Shown here: one piece after another, positions 55,113-63,547 of the stretch
Position numbering within the stretch: the stretch's first letter is position 1
Layout of the letters: every line of letters begins with the position of its first letter
Translations under genes and position numbers: made by a program
Source of the DNA: Gammaproteobacteria bacterium
GTDB lineage: Bacteria; Pseudomonadota; Gammaproteobacteria; Pseudomonadales; Azotimanducaceae
Assembly: GCA_009841635.1 (NCBI GenBank)
Contig: VXLJ01000025.1
Location: 56,563 to 120,562, forward strand
Length of the DNA stretch: 64,000 bases
Direction of reading: 5' to 3'
The notes under the pieces: model-generated
What the model saw: the letters and a program-made list of their open reading frames with translations, nothing else
Databases searched by the model: none
Told to the model about the DNA's origin: nothing

Positions 55113-56225
55113 TCAGCTTCGTTGCATAGCCGTAACAATACCGAAACCAGCCAACATTGTGACGATGGACGTGCCACCGTAGCTAACTAATGGTAAAGGT
55201 GCGCCCACGACCGGTAACAAGCCACACACCATCATGACGTTCACGAGCGTATAACCGAAGAACATCATGAGGAAGCCCGCGCTCATTAAGCGCCCGAATC
55301 TCGACGCGGCCGAACGACTCATTATCATGCCCCGCGCGAAGACGAAAAAGAACAACGTCAGCAAAATCGCAGTGCCAACGAACCCTAATTCTTCGCCGAT
55401 GACCGCCAAGATGAAATCGGTGTGGCCTTCCGGCAAAAAGCTCAAATGGCTCTGTGTGCCTTCACCTAAACCTTTGCCCGTTACACCGCCAGAACCTAAC
55501 GCGATTTTCGATTGAATGATGTTCCAACCCGCACCGAGCGGGTTGCTGTCCGGGTCCAAGAACGTCACAATTCGGCTGATTTGGTAAGGTGTTAGGAACA
55601 AGCGCCAAGCGACTACGAAGCCAACCATTGCTACGATAACCGCGGCGAAAATCCAACGCCAGCGCAGTCCAGCTACGAAAACCACACACAGACTACCAGT
55701 TGCGACCAGCACGGTAGTTCCGAAATCTGGTTGTAGAAACACCAAACCGACCGGGATGCCGATGATGACCCAACACACCAGAGCATGTCCAATGCCCAAT
55801 GGCGCCGGCTTGTCATGCAAGTACCAAGCCAACGACAAAGGGAGGATGATTTTTAGTATTTCTGAGGGTTGGAATCGAGGTACAAACGGCCAATCAACCC
55901 ATCGCATCGCACCCTTCGCTTCGTCGCCCCAAAAGAGCGTATATGCAAGCAACAACACCGCGCCTACATAAGCGATTGGCGTAAGACCGACATAGAGGTG
56001 TTCGGGCAGTTGCGCAAGGATTAGGAGTGCGGTCAAACCCAGCACGATAAGAGCTATATGGCGTATTAACAGTGCTGGTGCGTGCGACAAGGTCTCTGTC
56101 ATGACGGTGAGACCTAGTCCTAAGATCAATAAAAGACCTAAAAACAACCAACCATCAAAATGCAGATAGTTCAACCATGCCAAAGCACGCGGGTTGCGAC
56201 TTTGAAAAAGGGTGGCTTCAGTCAC
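55113..56225 (-). CDS. rodA: rod-shape SEDS glycosyltransferase RodA
   Basis: 370 residues, about 10 membrane helices. Polymerises lipid II for elongation together with PBP2. FVPRFQPSEILKIILPLSLAWY carries the SEDS catalytic region (W..P..F.PSE); HTDFILAVIGEELGFVG and PLVSYGGTSIVTMLAGFGI are conserved. Start is inside mrdA's 3' end (8-bp overlap), so RodA and PBP2 are co-translated. Confidence 0.96.
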   Translation of the reverse strand: MTEATLFQSRNPRALAWLNYLHFDGWLFLGLLLILGLGLTVMTETLSHAPALLIRHIALIVLGLTALLILAQLPEHLYVGLTPIAYVGAVLLLAYTLFWGDEAKGAMRWVDWPFVPRFQPSEILKIILPLSLAWYLHDKPAPLGIGHALVCWVIIGIPVGLVFLQPDFGTTVLVATGSLCVVFVAGLRWRWIFAAVIVAMVGFVVAWRLFLTPYQISRIVTFLDPDSNPLGAGWNIIQSKIALGSGGVTGKGLGEGTQSHLSFLPEGHTDFILAVIGEELGFVGTAILLTLFFFVFARGMIMSRSAASRFGRLMSAGFLMMFFGYTLVNVMMVCGLLPVVGAPLPLVSYGGTSIVTMLAGFGIVTAMQRS

Positions 56226-58113
56226 GGTTAGCTATCACGGGCTGCGTGATGAGCTTGGCGTCAATTACCGCGCGAGCAACGGGCGCGGCGAATTTGCTGC
56301 CACCACCGCCGTTTTCAACGACAACCGCAACCGCAATTTCTGGACTTTCTAATGGTGCAAATGCAATGAACAGGGCGTGGTTACGCTCATACTCGTCTAC
56401 CTCTTCTTCTTCGTATTCCTCACCTTGTTCGACGGCGATGACCTGTGCGGTACCGGATTTCCCAGCCATGGTGTAGGGAATGTCCATCCCAATGTACGCC
56501 CATGCGGTGCCGTTCTGGTCATAGCCTTTAAAGCCACGATGTACGACGTCATGCATCGCAAGCGCCATACGGTGCCAATGCGATCGCATTTCCATCGAAG
56601 TATCGACGACGCGCAGTTCTTCTGGGTTTTCTGTGATTTCCATCAGATGGCGATCCGCTTGCTTCAACATGCGAGGTTGCACCCAATCACCACGATTTGC
56701 GAAGACCGTTGCCATCGTGGCCAATTGCAAGGGCGTCATATTGATATAGCCTTGACCGATGCCAAGTATCACAGAGTCGCCGGGATACCATGGTTCGTTG
56801 TGCGCTTCTCGCTTCCATGCACGAGACGGCACAACACCCACCTTCGCTTCTGCAATGTCGAATACCGTGCTCCGGCCTAAGCCAAAACGGTCGATTGCCA
56901 ATTTCGCGATGACATCGACTTCCAACCGCGAACCCATCGTATAGAAGTAGACGTTGGCTGAACGATAGATCGCTCGGTGCATCGCGACCTCACCGTGACC
57001 ACCAGCATTCGCGCCTTCTCGATTCCAGCTGCGCCATACCTGGCTCGACCCGGGCAAGCGAAAGTTGCCGTCGTCCTGAATGATCTCGTCCCAGTCCGTG
57101 ACACCTGTTTGAAGAGCTGCCATACCAACCACCGGTTTGAAAGTTGAACCTGGCGCATATATCCCTTGCACGGCGCGATTGAAAATAGGTTTGTCGCGAT
57201 GCTCGTACAGTTCGTCCAACTCCCCAGCTTTTAGGCCAGTGAGCAAACGATTGGGGTCGTAGTTCGGTTTGCTCACCATGACCAGAATCCCACCTGTTCG
57301 CGGATCGATGGCTACAACAGCACCTCGACGATCGCCTAATGCCTCATCAGCGGCGAGTTGTAAAGCACTATCAATATGCAATGTCAGAGTCGCACCACGC
57401 TCTGGTTGGGTAAGCGCGATCGGTTGTTTGTCTGTCGGTCTGCCGCTAGCGTCAATTTCAACGGAACGGGAACCTACCACACCATGTAAAGAACGCTCAT
57501 AAAAGCGCTCAACGCCAGTACCACCAATAAACTGGGTGGCGCGGTAATTCACGTTATCTATGTCACCGAGGTCTTCCTTTGTGATCCGCCGAACCGTGCC
57601 AATCGCATGCACAAACTTTGGTCCGTCGAAATAGTGTCGAATGGTCTCGTAGGTGACCACTACGCCGTCCATTTGGTGGCGATTGACGGCGAGCAGTGCT
57701 TCCTCCTGTTCGGAGAGATCCCGCTTGAGGACGATCGGAGCGTGTCGCGAGCCCAAGCGGATGCGCTCTTTGACGTTCTTCAGGTCATCAGGAGAAATCT
57801 TGATGAGTTGCTGCAACTGCGCTAATACCGCATCGACGTCAGCGATGCGCTCGGGTATGAGTGAAAGCGAAAGAATCTGACGATTGTCAGCTAGCAGCTC
57901 GCCATTGGTATCAAGAATGAGTCCTCTTGGCGGAGCGATAGATTGGACTTGAATGCGATTCTTTTGAGATTGAGTTTGGTAGGTCTCGTGGTCAAAAATC
58001 TGAAGATAGTAAAGTCGCGTGAGCACCAAAATGAGCATCACGAAACCTAATAACACAAGCATTAGCACGCGGTCTTCAAACGAATGCGTGTCGCGGTTCC
58101 GTTCGTTGGTCAT
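56218..58113 (-). CDS. mrdA: penicillin-binding protein 2 (elongasome transpeptidase)
   Basis: 631 residues. N-terminal cytosolic tail and one TM (VLMLVLLGFVMLILVLTRLYY), PBP dimerisation domain (GLILDTNGELLADNR), then the transpeptidase: SxxK in YAPGSTFKPVVG, SxN in RSANVYFY, KSG in MAGKSGTAQVI. A Glu-rich loop (EQGEEYEEEEVDEYERNH) before the last motif region is unusually acidic. Sits 16 bp after rlmH. Confidence 0.96.
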   Translation of the reverse strand: MTNERNRDTHSFEDRVLMLVLLGFVMLILVLTRLYYLQIFDHETYQTQSQKNRIQVQSIAPPRGLILDTNGELLADNRQILSLSLIPERIADVDAVLAQLQQLIKISPDDLKNVKERIRLGSRHAPIVLKRDLSEQEEALLAVNRHQMDGVVVTYETIRHYFDGPKFVHAIGTVRRITKEDLGDIDNVNYRATQFIGGTGVERFYERSLHGVVGSRSVEIDASGRPTDKQPIALTQPERGATLTLHIDSALQLAADEALGDRRGAVVAIDPRTGGILVMVSKPNYDPNRLLTGLKAGELDELYEHRDKPIFNRAVQGIYAPGSTFKPVVGMAALQTGVTDWDEIIQDDGNFRLPGSSQVWRSWNREGANAGGHGEVAMHRAIYRSANVYFYTMGSRLEVDVIAKLAIDRFGLGRSTVFDIAEAKVGVVPSRAWKREAHNEPWYPGDSVILGIGQGYINMTPLQLATMATVFANRGDWVQPRMLKQADRHLMEITENPEELRVVDTSMEMRSHWHRMALAMHDVVHRGFKGYDQNGTAWAYIGMDIPYTMAGKSGTAQVIAVEQGEEYEEEEVDEYERNHALFIAFAPLESPEIAVAVVVENGGGGSKFAAPVARAVIDAKLITQPVIANRD

Positions 58114-58129
58114 CGCTTAAGGTAGGCTG

Positions 58130-58558
58130 TCATGGTCGGTGGTAAGCGCTCCCGCGATTGATAGCGTGCGCGCGATACAGCTGCTCACAGACAAGAATTC
58201 GAATAAGTTGATGAGGCAATGTCAAAGCCGACAGTGACCAAATCAAATCAGCCTGGCAAAGATCGTCACCACTAAATCCCACGTCGTCGCCTATAAGAAA
58301 ACATACATCTCGGCCCTGACGTTCCCAAGTATCGCACTGATGTGCTAACCCTTCACTCGTGAATGATGTGCCTGATTTATCGAGTGCGACGCGAGTGCAG
58401 TTTTTTCCGCAAGCTGCAAACATACGCGGCATACGGGTTTTTACCGGCTTACTAGATAGACGTACCAACAAAAAATTTGGCATTCGCTTTGCATACTCGG
58501 CGACACCTCGATCCACCCAGTCGGGCGCGGATCCATAAACAAGCAGGCGATATTTCAC
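58130..58558 (-). CDS. rlmH: 23S rRNA pseudouridine1915 N3-methyltransferase RlmH
   Basis: 142 residues, about 13 shorter than E. coli RlmH (155). SPOUT fold: DVCFLIGDDVGFSGDD and the knot region WSLSALTLPHQLIRILVCEQLYRA with the terminal YHRP are intact, but the internal segment around residues 35-50 is shortened and Arg/Lys-rich. Overlaps rsfS by 4 bp. Confidence 0.92.
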   Translation of the reverse strand: MKYRLLVYGSAPDWVDRGVAEYAKRMPNFLLVRLSSKPVKTRMPRMFAACGKNCTRVALDKSGTSFTSEGLAHQCDTWERQGRDVCFLIGDDVGFSGDDLCQADLIWSLSALTLPHQLIRILVCEQLYRAHAINRGSAYHRP

Positions 58559-58914
58559 ACGGCCTGTTGCTGATTAGCTCCCATGCCCCACAATCGTTCT
58601 AAATCGTAGAACTCGCGGGCCGTTCGTTGCATGACATGCACGACCACATCGCCTAAATCAATAAGTACCCATTCGGCAGCTTTTTGACCTTCGACTCCGA
58701 GTACGCGCGCACCACGATGTTTTGCACTCAATACGATCGCATCGACAATCGCACTTACATGACGCGTTGAAGAACCTGTGGATATAACCATGAAGTCGGT
58801 AAATGATGATTGCTGACTGACGTCAAGCGTGCGAACATCCTGTGCTTTTAGATCGTTTAACGTTTCTATAACGTGAGATGCAGGGTTATTCGCGGTCCTC
58901 AAATATGAATTCAT
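58555..58914 (-). CDS. rsfS: ribosome silencing factor
   Basis: 119 residues. Binds ribosomal protein uL14 and blocks subunit joining in stationary phase. DLKAQDVRTLDVSQQSSFTD, FMVISTGSSTRHVSAIVDAI and EWVLIDLGDVVVHVMQ are characteristic. Overlaps both nadD and rlmH by 4 bp. Confidence 0.96.
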   Translation of the reverse strand: MNSYLRTANNPASHVIETLNDLKAQDVRTLDVSQQSSFTDFMVISTGSSTRHVSAIVDAIVLSAKHRGARVLGVEGQKAAEWVLIDLGDVVVHVMQRTAREFYDLERLWGMGANQQQAV

Positions 58915-59558
58915 GCTTGGTAGAAGTGATTATTCATTATATGAGCGTAAACGTCAGGATGCAGGTCATGTTCGATAGGAATTCTCTGTCGCGCCTTACA
59001 TCGAATTGCGCTAGCTGATATATCCAAAACTGGTTGCGAAGAAACGAACATTTGCCCCGCTTCAATACAAAGACCAAGTGCGCTATTACTGGGAATGAAA
59101 TCCGTGGCTAGCGAGGTCAAATCTTCATTCGTACGCTGATACACAAATATGCTAATAGCTTGGGTTAATCGTTCGTAGCCAATCCAGCGCGGCAATTTGA
59201 TGGCCGCATCATCGCCAAGAATCCAGATCACCGGCCTTTCGCGACGACCACCTAATGCTTCAACAGTATCGATCGAGCTGACTTTGCCAGTGAGGCGGAT
59301 TTCTGTGTCATCCGCTACCAAAGCGGGTTCTTGCTCACATGCTAGTTGCAACATATGCCAACGATCTTCAAGCGGCGCAGGCGTTCCTTTGCGCAAATGT
59401 GGTCGCGCCGCAAGCAACATGCGAACTGGCGCACCCGCAAACGTGCGTGATGCCATATTGCCAATGACTATATGAGCGTGGTGAACCGGATCAAACGTGC
59501 CACCCAACACGATGGGATTGTCAACGATGACGAATCGCCCCGTCGCTGTACACAACAA
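58911..59558 (-). CDS. nadD: nicotinate-nucleotide adenylyltransferase
   Basis: 215 residues as drawn. Makes nicotinate adenine dinucleotide in NAD synthesis. VLGGTFDPVHHAHIVI is the T/HxGH signature and ISASAIRCKARQ the C-terminal ISxSxxR motif. There is no ATG: the frame opens with TTG 59558 (or the next TTG), and GTG at the codon before LGGTFD would give a very short N-terminus. It overlaps the proA stop by 38 bp. Confidence 0.93.
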   Translation of the reverse strand: MLCTATGRFVIVDNPIVLGGTFDPVHHAHIVIGNMASRTFAGAPVRMLLAARPHLRKGTPAPLEDRWHMLQLACEQEPALVADDTEIRLTGKVSSIDTVEALGGRRERPVIWILGDDAAIKLPRWIGYERLTQAISIFVYQRTNEDLTSLATDFIPSNSALGLCIEAGQMFVSSQPVLDISASAIRCKARQRIPIEHDLHPDVYAHIMNNHFYQA

Positions 59559-60780
59559 ATTTTTGTGTGGTCAGGCCCTCAAGCCCGACTGGACCACGCG
59601 CATGCAGCTTGTCCGTTGAAATGCCTATTTCTGCACCTAATCCGAATTCAAACCCATCTGCGAATTGGGTTGAAGTATTGACCATAACGGACGCAGAATC
59701 TACTTGATTGATAAATTGTTGCGTTTTCTGTAAATCAGTAGCCACAATGGTGTCGGTATGGGCAGAACCATATTTCGAAATATGTGCAATTGCCTCATCA
59801 ATATCGTCAACGAGTTTTACGGCAATCACCGCATCTAAATACTCTTCATACCAGTCTTGTTCTGTCGCGAGGGCGACGTTCGGCACGATGGCGCGCGTAC
59901 GTTCGCAGCCACGCATTTCAACACCCAAATCAGCGAATTGGGCAGCGATATTAGGCAATACCGTGCGCGCTTTCGAGAAAGCAATTAATAGTGTTTCGGC
60001 TGCATTGCAAACTGAATATTTCTCCGCTTTTGAGTTTATAGCTATCCGCACCGCCAAATCATCGTCGGCCGAATCATCGATGTAAACATGACATACCCCA
60101 TCGAGATGTTTTAGCACGGGAATCGTTGATTCGCGGCTAACCCGCTCGATGAGACCTTTGCCTCCCCGCGGCACGATTAAATCAATGAACTCGTCTGCAG
60201 CAAGCATCTCGCCCACAGCGCTTCGATCGGTAGTCCGCACTAACTGCACACCTTCTGCGGGTAGGCCAGATTCCTCTAAACCGCGGGTGATGCAATCTGC
60301 AATGGCACAATTCGTTCGAATTGCTTCTGAACCACCTCGCAAAATACAAGCATTGCCTGATTTTATTGCCAGCGAAGCTGCTTCTAGCGTTACATTAGGG
60401 CGCGACTCATAGATCATGCCGAATACCCCTAGCGGAATGCGCATGCGCCCTACCCGAATTCCCGATGGTTGTTGGTGTAGCCCTGAAAGCTCCCCTACGG
60501 GATCAGGAAGTGCAGCAACTGCTTCAGCCGCTTGACACATGCGTTCGATGCCGCTCTCGTCCAATCGCAACCGGTCGAGTAAAGGCTGTGAGATACCGTT
60601 ATGTTGGGCGTGTTCAATATCGACAAGATTCGCGTTAGCGACTGCAATGGTTTCTTCGCGGATAATCCTTGCAATGGCTTTGATTGCGCCGTTTTTGATG
60701 GCCGTTGGAGCTGTTGCGATCAAACCACTTGATGCGCGCGCGCATCGAGCCGAATCCAATACGCTTAAGTTTGTATCCAT
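59521..60780 (-). CDS. proA: gamma-glutamyl phosphate reductase
   Basis: 419 residues from ATG 60780. Second step of proline synthesis, NADPH reduction of glutamyl-5-phosphate. Catalytic Cys in KYSVCNAAETLLIAF; MRIPLGVFGMIYESRPNVT, DGVCHVYIDDSADDDLA and GPVGLEGLTTQKFVV match ProA. The first gene of the long minus-strand run down to lipB; the AT-rich DNA upstream holds its promoter. Confidence 0.96.
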   Translation of the reverse strand: MDTNLSVLDSARCARASSGLIATAPTAIKNGAIKAIARIIREETIAVANANLVDIEHAQHNGISQPLLDRLRLDESGIERMCQAAEAVAALPDPVGELSGLHQQPSGIRVGRMRIPLGVFGMIYESRPNVTLEAASLAIKSGNACILRGGSEAIRTNCAIADCITRGLEESGLPAEGVQLVRTTDRSAVGEMLAADEFIDLIVPRGGKGLIERVSRESTIPVLKHLDGVCHVYIDDSADDDLAVRIAINSKAEKYSVCNAAETLLIAFSKARTVLPNIAAQFADLGVEMRGCERTRAIVPNVALATEQDWYEEYLDAVIAVKLVDDIDEAIAHISKYGSAHTDTIVATDLQKTQQFINQVDSASVMVNTSTQFADGFEFGLGAEIGISTDKLHARGPVGLEGLTTQKFVVYSDGAIRHR

Positions 60781-61028
60781 GTAAAATATTATATAAAATG
60801 CGCCCACATATAAAAACTAATTATTCGTCTAAAAACATATCTAGTTTTAAATGTCCCAAGTATGAAGATATGGAAAATTATCATAGAAAGTAGATTTGCA
60901 TAAGTGATTCGAGAGGTTTTTGGATTTTGGCAAATGCTCTGGCCAACGATATCAAATCAGGTTCATTCGAAAAACTATTAAAATCTCGTTACTTTGTCTA
61001 TTTTCGATTCCAACGAATCTAAGAACGT
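60781..61028. other. AT-rich intergenic region
   Basis: Markedly more AT-rich than its neighbours, with many A/T runs. It separates the divergent proA and DUF1295 genes and probably holds both promoters. I see no gene or structured RNA in it. Confidence 0.5.
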
Positions 61029-61895
61029 ATGAATTCAAAACTTGCCTGGCTAGGCACCGCGAGCGCTTATATAGTGGCAATATTCATCGCGTGGGCCGTC
61101 AGTTCATCGGGATCGTCAAAAATTGATGAAATACCCGTCGCCTGGGCTTGTATTGGATTAGCGTTCGTCATACAAATCGCAGGATTCTGCGTCGCTTGGG
61201 TAAAACGAAGTGAAAAGTTCTTTGACGCACTAGGCGCGATCACTTTTCTTGCAGTCACTTGGTTAGCCATATGGCTAGCAGACCAAGTTGACACACCTCG
61301 ACTCCTCCTCGCGGCCATGGTTAGCGTATGGGCGTTGCGGCTCGGTGTGTTTTTATCCACACGTATTAGACGCACCGAGACCGATCGTCGATTTAACCAA
61401 ATACGCAACGATTTTTCGGTGTTCTATATGACATGGATGATGCAAGGTCTCTGGGTTACACTCTCCTTAGCACCCGCTTTAGTCATATTTACGGCCAATT
61501 ACGCGATATCGTTCGATATTTACTTCCTCATCGGTGGGATTCTTTGGGTCTTGGGTTTTGGGACTGAATGTGTCGCGGATGCGCAAAAAAACAGATTTGC
61601 CAATGATGCTGAAAACAAAGGCAAATTCATAACCACTGGCCTTTGGAGTAGATCTCAGCATCCGAATTACTTTGGCGAAATCATGTTATGGCTTGGCATA
61701 GCCGTTATTTCCATACCCACCCTGGTTTCATGGCAGTATTTCGTTCTAATTTCACCGGTCTTCGTTTATGTGTTGCTAGTTCACATTAGCGGAATACGCA
61801 TGCTGAATGCAACGGCAAAACGACGTTGGGGTGAAGATTTAGCCTATAAGAAATACACTCAAAGCACACCAAAACTGTTCATTCGCCCGTGGTAG
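61029..61895 (+). CDS. DUF1295 membrane protein (steroid 5-alpha-reductase-like)
   Basis: 288 residues with about seven hydrophobic segments. The C-terminal signature FITTGLWSRSQHPNYFGEIMLW and RWGEDLAYKKYTQSTPKLF matches DUF1295/3-oxo-5-alpha-steroid 4-dehydrogenase-like and ICMT-type membrane enzymes, which bind NADPH or SAM there. Reduces or methylates a hydrophobic substrate, but which one is unknown. ATG 61029; it stands alone. Confidence 0.9.
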   Translation: MNSKLAWLGTASAYIVAIFIAWAVSSSGSSKIDEIPVAWACIGLAFVIQIAGFCVAWVKRSEKFFDALGAITFLAVTWLAIWLADQVDTPRLLLAAMVSVWALRLGVFLSTRIRRTETDRRFNQIRNDFSVFYMTWMMQGLWVTLSLAPALVIFTANYAISFDIYFLIGGILWVLGFGTECVADAQKNRFANDAENKGKFITTGLWSRSQHPNYFGEIMLWLGIAVISIPTLVSWQYFVLISPVFVYVLLVHISGIRMLNATAKRRWGEDLAYKKYTQSTPKLFIRPW

Positions 61896-61985
61896 AAACC
61901 AGCGAGTAAGTCACGGCTTGATGAGGTCTCACCTGACAGCCTGGTCCAGACTTACGCCTCTGTGAGCGCTTCATTTTGAAGAAAC

Positions 61986-62324
61986 TTAAAAGTCTTCTTT
62001 CACCTTACCGAAGCTTTTTCGCGCTGCTTGTGGCAGTAACGTTAGATTGCTTCTTTGCATCGTAAGGTAATTGGCCAGGGTTGTTGGTTCCGCATCAAAC
62101 AACCGTAAACCAACGACAGAAGCGAGCTCAAAAACCGCCCCAATGGAGCATCCTGGCTGGCCACGTTCAATGCGATGCAGTAGACCTCGAGAGACGCCAG
62201 CGCGTTCTGCTAATTCAGCGACTGTCACTCTTTGCTCAATTCGAGCACTTCGAATCATCAGTCCGAGCAACTTGACAGCATCATGCGCGTATCTCGAATG
62301 AGCTCGAGAAGCTGGCTTTGCCAT
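61986..62324 (-). CDS. XRE-family transcriptional regulator
   Basis: 112 residues. Central HTH_3 domain: LGLMIRSARIEQRVTVAELAERAGVSRGLLHRIERGQPGCSIG-type spacing, here with VAELAERAGVSRGLLHRIE. The short C-terminal tail has no sensory domain. Similar to small HipB-like regulators, but no hipA toxin follows. Nested inverted repeats in its upstream region (62343-62394) may be its own operator. Confidence 0.9.
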   Translation of the reverse strand: MAKPASRAHSRYAHDAVKLLGLMIRSARIEQRVTVAELAERAGVSRGLLHRIERGQPGCSIGAVFELASVVGLRLFDAEPTTLANYLTMQRSNLTLLPQAARKSFGKVKEDF

Positions 62325-62668
62325 ATGGTGATGTTCTATAAATAGACTCTGAAGTGTATTTATACTTTATGTATAGATCTCCTAAATAAGTCTACGCCGT
62401 TTGTCGAATCAGCTATATATTGGTCTGTATTACAGTGCATAGGGTTAGTGCGACAGACCTGAGCACGTCGCTACCTACGACTCAGCCTCTAAAAAATGGT
62501 TCAATCTAGCGCCGAGATTATTTCTGAAAGTGACTATATTCATGTAAATAAACTCATAAAATCAATGAATTAACGAACTCCTTCCTAACGAATGCACAAA
62601 CTTAGGAACGTACAAGAGAAATTCAAGACTTGCTACTCAAACAAGCGGAAGGCTGACGGCCACCTGCT
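62325..62668. other. 344-bp intergenic region between XRE and acyltransferase genes
   Basis: Divergent spacer, AT-rich near the XRE end. Contains the inverted repeats listed at 62343-62394. Otherwise no gene or recognisable element. Confidence 0.45.
62343..62394. repeat. nested inverted repeats upstream of the XRE gene
   Basis: Outer arms TAGACT (62343-62348) and AGTCTA (62389-62394) enclose TATAC-TTTAT-GTATA (62361-62375). They lie 20-70 bp before the XRE start codon, a usual place for an autoregulatory operator. Confidence 0.4.
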
Positions 62669-63547
62669 ATGACCTGGCAGAATCACTGTCGTGCGGCAAC
62701 TGTCTTGCTACTCATTACATGTAATCTCACGTTTTGGTGTTTCGCGTTGCTGGTGATCGTTATGTTGCGAACCCTGCAGCTTCAATCAATCCTATATCTG
62801 GATAAATGCGCCGCAGCTTGCTATCGGGCGGCTGTACGATTCGATGATCTGTTACTCAAGCGTATTTCTAAAGTCGATTGGTTGGTCAATAGCGCGGACC
62901 TTCGTCGTGAACAAACGTATGTGATGATCGCAAATCATGTTTCTTGGACAGATGTATTCCTTTTGCAGTCCGCAGTCGTGCATAACGGCCCAATCATCAA
63001 ATTTCTGACGAAGAAGCAACTCCTTTACGTACCGATTTTTGCGATGATTGTTTTTGCGTTCAAATTTCCGTATGTAAACCGAAAACGCAAAAGCGCACAA
63101 AACAATTCTGAGCGTCGCAATGAAGATCTTGAACGAGTTAAACGGGCTTGTGCCGTACTCAGATCATCGCCAGCTGCCATGCTCACCTTCGTTGAAGGAA
63201 CGCGTTTTACCGTGGAAAAACATGCCACGCTTGCGTCAAGCTACCGACACTTACTACCACCTCGTTTAGGCGGTTTTTCCGTTCTTTTGAGTTCTTTACA
63301 AGACTTCAAACCACCCATCCTGGACGCGACTCTGTGCTATCCCAAAAATGCGACCTTCTGGCAATTTATTGGTGGCGCAATCCAACACGTACAGGTGCGC
63401 ATCGATATGTATGAGTGGGAACCTGCAAATATGGATGACGCAGGGGTGTGGCTCGAACGTACATGGGAACAGAAAGACCAACGATTAACCGATTATTACC
63501 GAAACGAAGCTCAAATAGAAGGCACAGACTCGCACGAGCAAGCCTAA
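62669..63547 (+). CDS. lysophospholipid acyltransferase (PlsC-like)
   Basis: 292 residues. Acylates a lysophospholipid or related acceptor at the inner membrane. An N-terminal membrane segment (TVLLLITCNLTFWCFALLVIVML) precedes the catalytic NHxxxxD block (MIANHVSWTDVFLL) and the second block FVEGTRFT; both motifs are intact. Resembles the YihG/LCLAT group of acyltransferases. ATG 62669 has no strong ribosome site. No partner genes nearby. Confidence 0.9.
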   Translation: MTWQNHCRAATVLLLITCNLTFWCFALLVIVMLRTLQLQSILYLDKCAAACYRAAVRFDDLLLKRISKVDWLVNSADLRREQTYVMIANHVSWTDVFLLQSAVVHNGPIIKFLTKKQLLYVPIFAMIVFAFKFPYVNRKRKSAQNNSERRNEDLERVKRACAVLRSSPAAMLTFVEGTRFTVEKHATLASSYRHLLPPRLGGFSVLLSSLQDFKPPILDATLCYPKNATFWQFIGGAIQHVQVRIDMYEWEPANMDDAGVWLERTWEQKDQRLTDYYRNEAQIEGTDSHEQA

